DNA of 64,000 nucleotides from Opitutaceae bacterium (GTDB lineage: Bacteria > Verrucomicrobiota > Verrucomicrobiia > Opitutales > Opitutaceae): assembly GCA_016794785.1 (NCBI GenBank), contig JAEUHC010000027.1, positions 186,001-250,000 of the forward strand, given 5' to 3'. The notes under the pieces are model-generated. The model saw nothing but the letters and a program-made list of their open reading frames with translations, was not told where the DNA came from and made no database searches. Shown one piece after another: positions 15,722 through 22,445 of this stretch. The stretch's first letter is position 1, and every line of letters starts with the position of its first letter. The position numbers and the translations under genes are program-made.

Positions 15722-17014
15722 TCATGCGTAGCGGTAGGTGCGCGGCGCGAGGCCGGCGGTGAGTTTGCGTCCGAGCAGAACAAACGGCCCCGCGAGCAGC
15801 CCGGCGGCAATGAGCCAACGCGTGGCGCGCACGGCTCCGGTCCAATCGGCGCTCAGCGCCCAGAAGGCCGCGACGCCGAGATTGATGAGCGCGAGCGGCA
15901 CGAGAAATTTCCACGCGAGCCGTGTAAGCTGGTCGATGCGCAGGCGAGGCAGCGTCGCACGCACCCACATGAAGGCGAGGAGCAGCGTCAGCAGCTTGGC
16001 GGTGAACCACACGTAGGACGGAACAACGGCGAGGATGGGCAGTGGCGCCTGCCAGCCGCCGAGGAAGAGCGTCACGCCCATGCCACACAGCGCGCACATC
16101 CCGAAATACTCGGCCATGAAGAAGAGCGCATACTTGAAGCCGGAGTATTCCGTGAGGTGGCCGGCGATGAGTTCGCTCTCCGCCTCGGGCAGATCGAAGG
16201 GCGAGCGGTTCGACTCGGCGAGCGCCGCGACGAAGAAAATCGCGAACCCCGCCGCGCCCCACGGCGTGAACACGTGCCACTGCGGCAGCACGCCAAACGT
16301 CCATCCGCCCTGCCGTTCGACGATGCCGGTCGTGGAGAGCGTGCCGGCAAGCATCACGACGGGCACGACCGAGAGCAGCAGCGGTAGCTCGTAGCTGATG
16401 AGCTGCGCGAGAGCGCGCATCGCGGCGAGGAGAGAGTATTTGTTGCGGCTCGCCCAGCCGGCCATGAAGACAGCCAGTTCCGTCGCGGCGCCCGCGGCAA
16501 AGAAGTAGAGCACGCCCGCCTCCAGCTCCACCGGCACGAGGTGGCGGCCAAAGGGGATGACGGCGAGCGTGAGAATCGCAAACGCGAGGAGCGCGACGGG
16601 TGCGAGGAAGTGGAGCACACGATCGGCGCTGCGAGGGACGATGTCTTCCTTGGTGAGCATCTTGAGCCCGTCGGCGAGCGGCTGACCGAGGCCGAAGAGG
16701 CGAATCTTCGTGAGCGGGATGCCGACGCGATTGGGACCGGGGCGATTTTGCACGCGCGCGAGGACCTTGCGCTCGAGGAGCGTGAGCAGCGCGAAGAGCG
16801 AGGCGAAGGCGACGATGACGGCGCCGATGGCGAGCAGGCTGCCGGCGAGCCAGCGCAGAGACTCCGGCAGAAAGCCGATGAGGAAATCGCGGGCGAGAAG
16901 CGGCAGTCGCTCCAGAAAGGAATCGGCGGTGGTAGCCGCGAGCGCCAATGAGTGGGGAGCTCGCAGGCCTGTCCACTCGCTGGCGCTCGCGGCTACAAGC
17001 AAGGCGGTATTCAT
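15722..17014 (-). CDS. nuoH: NADH-quinone oxidoreductase subunit H with REPIN-encoded N-terminus
   Basis: This membrane subunit of 430 residues helps form the quinone-binding chamber. The conserved loop LERKVLARVQNRPGPNRVG is present, followed by GLGQPLADGLKMLTKEDIVP and the ESNRSPFDLPEAESELIAG quinone-pocket loop with its acidic residues. The ATG at 17014 overlaps the nuoI stop (ATGA), which supports this start. As a result residues 7-28 (VAASASEW...HSLALAAT) are encoded by a 65-bp REPIN. Family members normally begin near the later hydrophobic helix, so the N-terminus looks extended by the insertion. Confidence 0.93.
   Translation of the reverse strand: MNTALLVAASASEWTGLRAPHSLALAATTADSFLERLPLLARDFLIGFLPESLRWLAGSLLAIGAVIVAFASLFALLTLLERKVLARVQNRPGPNRVGIPLTKIRLFGLGQPLADGLKMLTKEDIVPRSADRVLHFLAPVALLAFAILTLAVIPFGRHLVPVELEAGVLYFFAAGAATELAVFMAGWASRNKYSLLAAMRALAQLISYELPLLLSVVPVVMLAGTLSTTGIVERQGGWTFGVLPQWHVFTPWGAAGFAIFFVAALAESNRSPFDLPEAESELIAGHLTEYSGFKYALFFMAEYFGMCALCGMGVTLFLGGWQAPLPILAVVPSYVWFTAKLLTLLLAFMWVRATLPRLRIDQLTRLAWKFLVPLALINLGVAAFWALSADWTGAVRATRWLIAAGLLAGPFVLLGRKLTAGLAPRTYRYA
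16932..16996. repeat. 65-bp REPIN inside the 5' end of nuoH
   Basis: The arms begin GTAGCCGCGAGCGCCA and end in the inverse TGGCGCTCGCGGCTAC; 21 of the first 23 bases of the two arms match. It is a relative of the element between nuoB and nuoC (19480-19535), and both are read in the frame giving VAAS-SEW...HSL-LAAT. It sits entirely within the nuoH reading frame. Confidence 0.85.
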
Positions 17015-17637
17015 GGGCTGGGCGGGGTTGACGGCCGCGGCAAGGGCGCCGCGGCTCCAGCGGCGGCAGATACGGCTTTGGCGGCAGCGGCAGCCGCGGC
17101 CTTTTCTGCGGCGGCTTTGCGCTCTGCGGCGAGGCGGGCATCGACCTCGGCGGCTTCGGTCGGGTGGATCGTGTGGTAGTAGTCGTTGGGCTTCGCGAGT
17201 TGCTCGCGTTTCAAGAGCAGCGCGTCGAAGCGATCGGTCGTCGCGATGGCGAAGACTTGATCCATCTTGATTGCCTCAAAGGGGCATACCTCGACGCAGA
17301 TCTGGCAGCTCATGCAGACGGAGGTGTCGATATCGAAGACCTTGGGATAGAGCTGCTGCTTGCCGGTGGCGTCGGGTTTTTTGTCGGCGCTCTTCTCGAT
17401 GTAGATGCACTGCGGCGGGCATTCCTTCTCGCAAATCTGGCAGGCGACGCAGCGGAGCGTGCCCATCGGATCGGTGGCGTTCTCGGCGACGAGGAACGGG
17501 AAGTTGCGGTAGGCCTCGGGGAGCTTGGCCTGCTGCTCGGGATATTCGACGGTCGTGAGCCGCGCGGGATCGTGAAAACTGCCAACAAGATTTTTGGCTG
17601 TGACCGCGAGACCTTGGATGAGACCGGAGCCGAGCAT
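17011..17637 (-). CDS. nuoI: NADH-quinone oxidoreductase subunit I
   Basis: This peripheral-arm subunit of about 208 residues carries clusters N6a and N6b. The two 4Fe-4S motifs are CVACQICEKECPPQCIYIE and CMSCQICVEVCPFEAIKMD. The ATG at 17637 (MLGSGLIQG) lies six bases after the nuoD stop, and the longer frame overlaps nuoD. After the ferredoxin fold there is an alanine-, lysine- and proline-rich tail of about 50 residues, longer than usual and of low complexity. The gene precedes nuoH, to which it is coupled by ATGA. In the usual order H comes before I. Confidence 0.93.
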   Translation of the reverse strand: MLGSGLIQGLAVTAKNLVGSFHDPARLTTVEYPEQQAKLPEAYRNFPFLVAENATDPMGTLRCVACQICEKECPPQCIYIEKSADKKPDATGKQQLYPKVFDIDTSVCMSCQICVEVCPFEAIKMDQVFAIATTDRFDALLLKREQLAKPNDYYHTIHPTEAAEVDARLAAERKAAAEKAAAAAAAKAVSAAAGAAAPLPRPSTPPSP

Positions 17638-17642
17638 GGTGT

Positions 17643-18821
17643 TCAGCGATCCACTTCCCCCAGGACGATGTCGATTGAGCCGAGGATGATCACGGCGTCG
17701 GCGACCGTGTGGCCGAGGCAAAGGTCCTCGAGCACGGTGAGATTGACGAACGACGGCGGGCGCACGCGGTAGCGGTATGGATTTGGCGTGCCGTCGCTGA
17801 TGAGATAGAAACCGATCTCGCCCTTGGGGCCTTCGATGCGGCCATAGGCTTCGCCGGGCTTGGGCCGGAAGCTGCGGAGCTTGGCCTTGGGGTCCATCAC
17901 CGGACCGGCGGGCAGGGTGGCGAAGGCCTGCTGGAGAATCTTGATCGATTCGCGCATCTCAAGGACGCGAATCATGTAGCGGTCGTAGGTGTCGCCGTGA
18001 TCGCCGAGCGGCACGCGGAACTCGAAGCGCGGATAGAACCCATAGCCATCGACCTTGCGCAGATCGTAATCCACGCCGGTGGCGCGGAGCATCGGGCCGG
18101 TGATGCCGGCGCTGATGGCGAGATCGGGCTTGAGCGCGCCGACGCCCTGGGTGCGGGCCATGAGGATTTCGTTGCCGGTGATGAGCCGCTCATACTCGTC
18201 GAGGAAGGCGCCGTAGCCGTCGGTGAGTTTTTGGGCGGCGGCGAGCCACTCGGGCGAGGCGTCGGTGCGGCAGCCGCCGAAGCGCTGGAAATTGCACATC
18301 ATGCGCGAACCGCTGAGCGCCTCGAAGAGATCGAGGATTTTTTCGCGCTCGCGAAACGCATACATGAGTGGCGTGCCCGAGCACCCGCAGTCCTGGAGCA
18401 AGAAGCCGGCGAGGCAGGTGTGGTTGAGCAGGCGCGTGAGCTCGGCGAGGATGATGCGGAGATACTCGGCGCGCTCGGGCACGGGTTGGCCCGCGAGCTT
18501 TTCGACGGCGAGGGCGTAGGCCCAGTTGTTCGTCATCGAGTTTAGGTAGTCGAGGCGGTCGGTGTAGGGCATCGACGAGAGGTAGGTCGTGTTCTCGCCA
18601 AGCTTCTCGTGGTTGCGGTGCAGGTAGCCGAAGACGGGCTTCAGCTTCACGATGGTCTCGCCATCGAGCGTGACCTGCATCCGAAACACCCCGTGGGTCG
18701 AGGGGTGGTGCGGCCCCATGCTGACCTCGAGCAGATCGCCGTGGAAGGGATCGGTGACGGCGCGCGTGTGCGCGCCGGCCGAGAGGCCAGGGGCGAGAGG
18801 CGATAGATCGGCGGCGATCAT
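17643..18821 (-). CDS. nuoD: NADH-quinone oxidoreductase subunit D
   Basis: This 49-kDa-type subunit (392 residues) forms the quinone site with NuoB and NuoH. Typical motifs are MGPHHPSTHGVFR near the N-terminus, the EKLGENTTYLSSMPYTDRLDY region and FGGCRTD. It ends with the conserved IILGSIDIVLGEVDR. The ATG at 18821 overlaps the nuoC stop in ATGA. It is not fused to NuoC. No nuoE, F or G follows it; nuoI begins six bases after its stop. Confidence 0.95.
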   Translation of the reverse strand: MIAADLSPLAPGLSAGAHTRAVTDPFHGDLLEVSMGPHHPSTHGVFRMQVTLDGETIVKLKPVFGYLHRNHEKLGENTTYLSSMPYTDRLDYLNSMTNNWAYALAVEKLAGQPVPERAEYLRIILAELTRLLNHTCLAGFLLQDCGCSGTPLMYAFREREKILDLFEALSGSRMMCNFQRFGGCRTDASPEWLAAAQKLTDGYGAFLDEYERLITGNEILMARTQGVGALKPDLAISAGITGPMLRATGVDYDLRKVDGYGFYPRFEFRVPLGDHGDTYDRYMIRVLEMRESIKILQQAFATLPAGPVMDPKAKLRSFRPKPGEAYGRIEGPKGEIGFYLISDGTPNPYRYRVRPPSFVNLTVLEDLCLGHTVADAVIILGSIDIVLGEVDR

Positions 18822-19465
18822 GGCTTCTCCTCCGTGATCGGGGCGGTGGGAGGGGCTTTATGCCCCGACGGAATTGCGGACGTGCCGAGGTCGGGGCGTG
18901 AAGCCCCTCCCACAGTTGCAGATTCCGGAGGCAGGTAGTGGGCTTTCGCTTTCGCCAGCACGCCGCCATGCGGCGTCGGCTCCCACTCGTAGTCGTCGGG
19001 CTCGACGTAGTCCTTGCGCATGGGGTGATCCTTGAACTCGTCCCACATCAAAATGCGCCGGAGATCGGGATGATCCGAGAAGACGACGCCGTAGAGGTCG
19101 AAGACCTCGCGTTCCTGAAACTCGCACGCGCGCCAGACCGGGGTGAGCGAGGGCAGGGTGACGGCGTCGGTGCGGTTGGCGGTGCGCACGCGGATGATCA
19201 CGGGGCCGTGCTTCAGCGCCATGGAGTAGAGGTGATAGACGACCTCGAGGTGACCGGCCTTGGGCCAGTCAATGCCGGTGACGTTGGAGCAGTAGTCGAG
19301 GCGCAGCACCGGATCATCGCGGAGGAAATACGCGATCTCGCGGGCGAGCGCGGCGGGGAGGAGCAGCGAGTGCTGGGCAGCGGGGCCGGGATTGGTGACG
19401 ATGGAAATCTCCGCGCCGGAGAAGGCGGACAGCAGGCGGGCGTGGAGCTGTTCGAGGGATTCCAT
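18818..19465 (-). CDS. nuoC: NADH-quinone oxidoreductase subunit C with REPIN-encoded C-tail
   Basis: This 30-kDa-type subunit of complex I has 215 residues. The family signature is present in VWRACEFQEREVFDLYGVVF, followed by HPDLRRILMWDEFKDHPMRKDY. The core ends around YEWEPTPHGGVLAKAKAHYLPPE. Residues of about 185-207 are encoded by a 68-bp palindrome (18846-18913) that reads VGGASRPD...SGHKAPPT, and the frame then reaches an ATGA overlap with nuoD. The extra tail is not a conserved part of NuoC and appears to come from a REPIN insertion. Confidence 0.92.
   Translation of the reverse strand: MESLEQLHARLLSAFSGAEISIVTNPGPAAQHSLLLPAALAREIAYFLRDDPVLRLDYCSNVTGIDWPKAGHLEVVYHLYSMALKHGPVIIRVRTANRTDAVTLPSLTPVWRACEFQEREVFDLYGVVFSDHPDLRRILMWDEFKDHPMRKDYVEPDDYEWEPTPHGGVLAKAKAHYLPPESATVGGASRPDLGTSAIPSGHKAPPTAPITEEKP
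18846..18913. repeat. 68-bp REPIN inside the 3' end of nuoC
   Basis: The 24-base arms begin GTGGGAGGGGCTT and end in the inverse AAGCCCCTCCCAC, and 22 of 24 positions are complementary. A relative lies at 29375-29423. The foot is GTGG rather than GTAG. The element is entirely within the nuoC reading frame, which stays open through it. Confidence 0.85.
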
Positions 19466-19466
19466 C

Positions 19467-19568
19467 TTACTCGGTCTTGGTAGCCGCGAGCGTGAGCGAG
19501 TGGACGATCTGCCACTCGCTCACGCTCGCAGCTACGAAAACGGGCTGAACTTTGGGCGTGAAGATCAT
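19467..19568 (-). CDS. REPIN-spanning mini-ORF between nuoB and nuoC
   Basis: This 33-codon frame (MIFTPKVQPVFVAASVSEW...TLAATKTE) starts two bases after the nuoB stop and ends one base before the nuoC ATG. The REPIN at 19480-19535 encodes its centre in the same frame used in nuoH (VAAS-SEW...HSL-LAAT). The tight spacing on both sides would let a ribosome terminate and restart at each junction. It may only preserve coupling. No peptide function is proposed. Confidence 0.35.
   Translation of the reverse strand: MIFTPKVQPVFVAASVSEWQIVHSLTLAATKTE
19480..19535. repeat. 56-bp REPIN between nuoB and nuoC
   Basis: The inverted arms of 24 bases, beginning GTAGCCGCGAGCGTGAGCG and its inverse, match at 23 of 24 positions. 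It is the best-conserved palindrome in the nuo operon and is related to the copy in nuoH. It forms the core of a 33-codon open frame. Confidence 0.88.
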
Positions 19569-19570
19569 GC

Positions 19571-20218
19571 TCACTCCTTGCGCACGATCACGGGCGGCTG
19601 GAAAACCGCGGGGTTTTTTGTCGGCTCAAGATCATGGGCGCCGAATTCCGGGATGGGGTAGTCGCAGGTCGCGTCGGGCTGCAGATGGCGCGGGGCGGCG
19701 GGGCCGGTGAGTTTCTGGCCGCGGATTATCTCCTGCAATGCCATCAGGCCATGGAGCAGCGCCTCGGGGCGCGGCGGGCAGCCGGGGATGTAGATGTCCA
19801 CGGGGATAAAGCGGTCGATGCCCTTGAGGACGTTGTAGCCCTGCTTGAAAGGTCCGCCTGAGATCGCGCAGGCGCCCATCGCGATGCAGTATTTCGGCTC
19901 CGGCATCTGATTCCACAGGCGCACGACCTGCGGGGCCATTTTCTTTGTGACCGTGCCGGACACGATAAGGAGGTCGGCTTGTCGTGGAGACGGGCGAAAG
20001 ACTTCAGAACCGAAGCGCGCGATGTCGTAGCGCGCCATCGAGGTCGCGATCATCTCGATGGCGCAGCAGGCGAGGCCGAACTGGAGCGGCCAGACGGAAT
20101 TGCTGCGGCCCCAATTGTAGAACTCCTCGATGCTCGTGAGCAAAATGCCCTGTCGGCGCAGCTCGGTGCGATCGACCTCGGAGATGCCCTCGGGCAGGGT
20201 GGTGGCTTGGTCGTTCAT
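19571..20218 (-). CDS. nuoB: NADH-quinone oxidoreductase subunit B
   Basis: This 215-residue subunit carries the N2 4Fe-4S cluster that passes electrons to quinone. The cysteine ligands are visible in QFGLACCAIEM, MGACAISGGPF and YIPGCPPRPEALL. The ATG at 20218 overlaps the stop of a short ORF coming from nuoA (ATGA). The C-terminal 30 residues after GQKLTG are proline-rich and less conserved, as is common. A small REPIN-containing frame follows before nuoC. Confidence 0.95.
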   Translation of the reverse strand: MNDQATTLPEGISEVDRTELRRQGILLTSIEEFYNWGRSNSVWPLQFGLACCAIEMIATSMARYDIARFGSEVFRPSPRQADLLIVSGTVTKKMAPQVVRLWNQMPEPKYCIAMGACAISGGPFKQGYNVLKGIDRFIPVDIYIPGCPPRPEALLHGLMALQEIIRGQKLTGPAAPRHLQPDATCDYPIPEFGAHDLEPTKNPAVFQPPVIVRKE

Positions 20219-20343
20219 GCGCGGGATCGGCTGGAGCCGCGGCGCCCTCGCCGCGGCGCGAGGTTCCTGAAACGCGGCGAGGGCGCCGCGTCTCCAACAA
20301 GGCGGTGAATCACAAAAATGGATTTGGCGGCGGCGGGTGTCAT
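20215..20343 (-). CDS. REPIN-spanning mini-ORF between nuoA and nuoB
   Basis: This 42-codon frame (MTPAAAKSIFVIHRLVGDAA...GSSRSRA) starts with an ATG overlapping the nuoA stop (ATGA at 20340-20343). It stops in an ATGA overlapping the nuoB start (20215-20218). Its second half is encoded by a GGAG-footed REPIN and is arginine-rich. This is the third nuo junction in the window with an exact ATGA at both ends of a small frame. Translation could run continuously from nuoA to nuoB. Confidence 0.4.
   Translation of the reverse strand: MTPAAAKSIFVIHRLVGDAAPSPRFRNLAPRRGRRGSSRSRA
20233..20295. repeat. 63-bp GGAG-footed REPIN between nuoA and nuoB
   Basis: The arms begin GGAGCCGCGGCGCCCTCGCC and end in the inverse, ending CTCC, with 22 of 23 bases complementary. 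GGAG is the alternative REP foot described next to GTAG in RAYT-associated REPs. The element lies inside a 42-codon ORF linking nuoA and nuoB. Confidence 0.83.
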
Positions 20344-20711
20344 TTCCATTCGAGGTGGCCGCGGTGCCAGGCCCACACGAGGCCCTCGGCGAGCAGCAGG
20401 ATGAAAACCAGCACCGCGAGCAAGGCGCCCGCCGGCAGTCCGGTGAACGCCACCGCGATCGGCAGGAGAAACAGCACCTCGACGTCGAAGATCAGGAACA
20501 GGATCGCGTAGAGGTAGTAGTGGGCCTTGAACTGAATCCACGAGTCGCCTGTGGGCGCGACGCCGCATTCGTAAACGGCGTTCTTGGTCGCGCTAGGCTT
20601 TGCGGGGGAAAAATAGCGCGCCCAGAGCCGGGCGACGCCCAGCAAGGCCAGTGGAAACGCGACCGCAGCGGCGGCAAAAAGAGCGAGGAACGCGTAAGGA
20701 TGGGCGTTCAT
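20340..20711 (-). CDS. nuoA: NADH-quinone oxidoreductase subunit A
   Basis: This small membrane subunit of 123 residues has three hydrophobic helices. The conserved loop YECGVAPTGDSWIQF contains the cysteine near the quinone site, and the segment YYLYAILFLIFDVEVLFLLP is typical of the family. I chose the ATG at 20711, which gives the usual length; the frame is open further upstream without homology. It is the first gene of the nuo operon. Its TGA overlaps the ATG of a mini-ORF that leads to nuoB. Confidence 0.93.
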   Translation of the reverse strand: MNAHPYAFLALFAAAAVAFPLALLGVARLWARYFSPAKPSATKNAVYECGVAPTGDSWIQFKAHYYLYAILFLIFDVEVLFLLPIAVAFTGLPAGALLAVLVFILLLAEGLVWAWHRGHLEWK

Positions 20712-20751
20712 CGGCGGGAGAGGCGCGGTGGAAGTGGGAGGGGCGTTACCA

Positions 20752-20786
20752 TGGGGCGTGGCTACGCGGACGGTGATCGCAGTCAA
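20752..20786 (-). promoter_or_regulatory. Possible sigma-70-type promoter of the nuo operon
   Basis: On the minus strand TTGACT (20786-20781) and TAGCCA (20764-20759) are separated by 16 bases, about 50-75 bases upstream of the nuoA ATG. The -35 is good and the -10 is poor. The 166-base gap between apbE and nuoA is the only long gap upstream of nuoA, so a promoter is expected here, but this exact site is a weak prediction. Confidence 0.25.
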
Positions 20787-20877
20787 ACGACCGCCCGCCC
20801 GATTTCAATGCACACCCGGGCGCGTGAATTTTAATCGCGCGGAACTAATTAACCGCTATCCGCGTCGGGCCGGAAAC

Positions 20878-21738
20878 TTATCGCCTGGGCGCGGCCGAAG
20901 GGCGGAGGGCGCCGTGCAGCGTCAGGCCACCCGCAGGATCGGTCAGTGCGGCGCCGATCTGGGGGTGCGCGGCGCAGAGGGCGGCAATCTCGGGTTCCGG
21001 CATTACGAAAAACGCGGTCGAGAGTGCGTCGGCCTGCGCGGCGGTCGGTGCCAGCGCCCAGGTGCGCGTGGTGCGGGGGGCGGGTGCGCCGGTGCGCGGG
21101 TCGATGAGATGGTCGCCCTTGACGGCGGTGCCGGAGCCGCTGAGCGAGACCCCGCTTAGCGTGACCATGCGGTGGCCGGGGCCTTCGCCGAGCCCCGCCG
21201 GCCAGCCGCGCACGCCGGGGCCGGGGGTGCCAAAAGCCAGGACGCTGCTGCCGCCCGCGTTGAGGGAGGCGGCGTCGATTTTCCACTCGCGCAGCGTGTC
21301 GGCGAGGCGGTCGAGGGCGTAGCCTTTGCCCACTGCGCCAAGATCGAGGTGCAGGCGCTCGACATGGGAGGTGAGGGTGTGTGTGGCAGGATCGAGCGTG
21401 AAGGGCGGTGAGTCCGCGGGCTGGTCGGGAGCGCGGGTCGAGGCGTAGGCAGGATCGAAGGCGCGGCCGGTGGCGAGGGCGATGTCGGCGGCGATGAGGA
21501 GGCACTCCAGCGTCTCGGGCGAGATGCCGGCGGTCGCGCCCCGCGCGAGGCGATTGGCGCGGCCGATGTCACTCGACTCGACGTAGCGGCTGAGGAGGGT
21601 TTCCAGACGATCAAGTTCGCGGAAGGCCGCTTCGGCCGCGTGGCGGGCATAGTCACGCTCCTGGCTAGCGATGGAAATCTCCCAGTGGGTCGCCATGGCC
21701 TCGTGCTGGAAGGCGTGGGGAGCTGGCGTGTCGCTCAT
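20878..21738 (-). CDS. apbE: FAD:protein FMN transferase (ApbE family)
   Basis: This protein of about 286 residues transfers FMN from FAD to threonine or serine of target flavoproteins such as Nqr and Rnf subunits. Family motifs are visible: the LDLGAVGKGYALDRLAD block, LNAGGSSVLAFG, and the DPRTGAP segment, whose acidic residue binds magnesium, followed by ADALSTAFFV. The ATG at 21738 overlaps the stop of the upstream glycosyltransferase gene (ATGA). No signal peptide or lipobox is obvious, so the enzyme may be cytoplasmic. No Nqr or Rnf genes occur in the window, so its target is not known. Confidence 0.88.
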   Translation of the reverse strand: MSDTPAPHAFQHEAMATHWEISIASQERDYARHAAEAAFRELDRLETLLSRYVESSDIGRANRLARGATAGISPETLECLLIAADIALATGRAFDPAYASTRAPDQPADSPPFTLDPATHTLTSHVERLHLDLGAVGKGYALDRLADTLREWKIDAASLNAGGSSVLAFGTPGPGVRGWPAGLGEGPGHRMVTLSGVSLSGSGTAVKGDHLIDPRTGAPAPRTTRTWALAPTAAQADALSTAFFVMPEPEIAALCAAHPQIGAALTDPAGGLTLHGALRPSAAPRR

Positions 21739-22445
21739 CGGCAGTGCGGCGTCTGCCCGCGCCAGATTTTCCAGCGGAGGCCGAGCATGGCGGCGGCCGG
21801 GCGCCACCAGAGGCGGCCGAGGCCGTATTTCGAATCGCCGTGTGTGCGGGCGTGGTGGCGCACGGGCGTCTCGCCGACGCGGAAACCGGCGGCAACGGCG
21901 AGAGCCGGGATGAAGCTCTGCATGAGCTCCATCGGGAAAAACGCCTCGCGGACTTCGCGGCGCATCACGCGGAGCTGGCAGCCTGAGTCATGCACGCCGT
22001 CCTTCAGAATCGCGCCGCGGACGATGTTGGCGATGCGCGACATGATGCGCCTGAGCGTCGAGTCGTGTCGATCGACGCGCCAGCCGCAGGCGAGATCGAC
22101 GCGGCCGGATTCCACGAGCGCGAGCAGGGCGGGGTAGTCGCGCGGGTCATTTTGGCCGTCACCGTCCATCATGAGGAGAAACTCGCCTTGCGCGGCGCGC
22201 AGGCCGGCGAGCAGCGCGAGGGCCTGGCCCGAGTTTTTTTCCATGCGCAGCTCGCGCACCTCGGGCCAGCGCGCGGCGGCGGCGGCGATCTCGGCGGCGG
22301 TGGAGTCGGTGCTGCCATCGTTGACAAAGATGCACTCGAACGGCCGTCCCAGTTCGCGCAACACGTCCACGCACCGTTCCGCGAGCGGCAGGATGTTGCC
22401 GGCCTCGTTGAAGACGGGGATGACGAGTGAAAGCGCGGGCGTCAC
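21735..22445 (-). CDS. Family 2 glycosyltransferase (dolichol-phosphate mannosyltransferase-like)
   Basis: This 236-residue protein has the GT-A fold start LSLVIPVFNEAGNI, the FVNDGSTDST nucleotide-binding motif and the MMDGDGQNDP metal-binding DxD region. These are typical of polyprenyl-phosphate sugar transferases. There is no C-terminal membrane domain. It is coupled upstream to a GT39-like membrane protein (GTGA overlap) and downstream to apbE (ATGA). It may make the lipid-linked sugar donor used by that membrane enzyme; this is inferred from context. Confidence 0.85.
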   Translation of the reverse strand: MTPALSLVIPVFNEAGNILPLAERCVDVLRELGRPFECIFVNDGSTDSTAAEIAAAAARWPEVRELRMEKNSGQALALLAGLRAAQGEFLLMMDGDGQNDPRDYPALLALVESGRVDLACGWRVDRHDSTLRRIMSRIANIVRGAILKDGVHDSGCQLRVMRREVREAFFPMELMQSFIPALAVAAGFRVGETPVRHHARTHGDSKYGLGRLWWRPAAAMLGLRWKIWRGQTPHCR

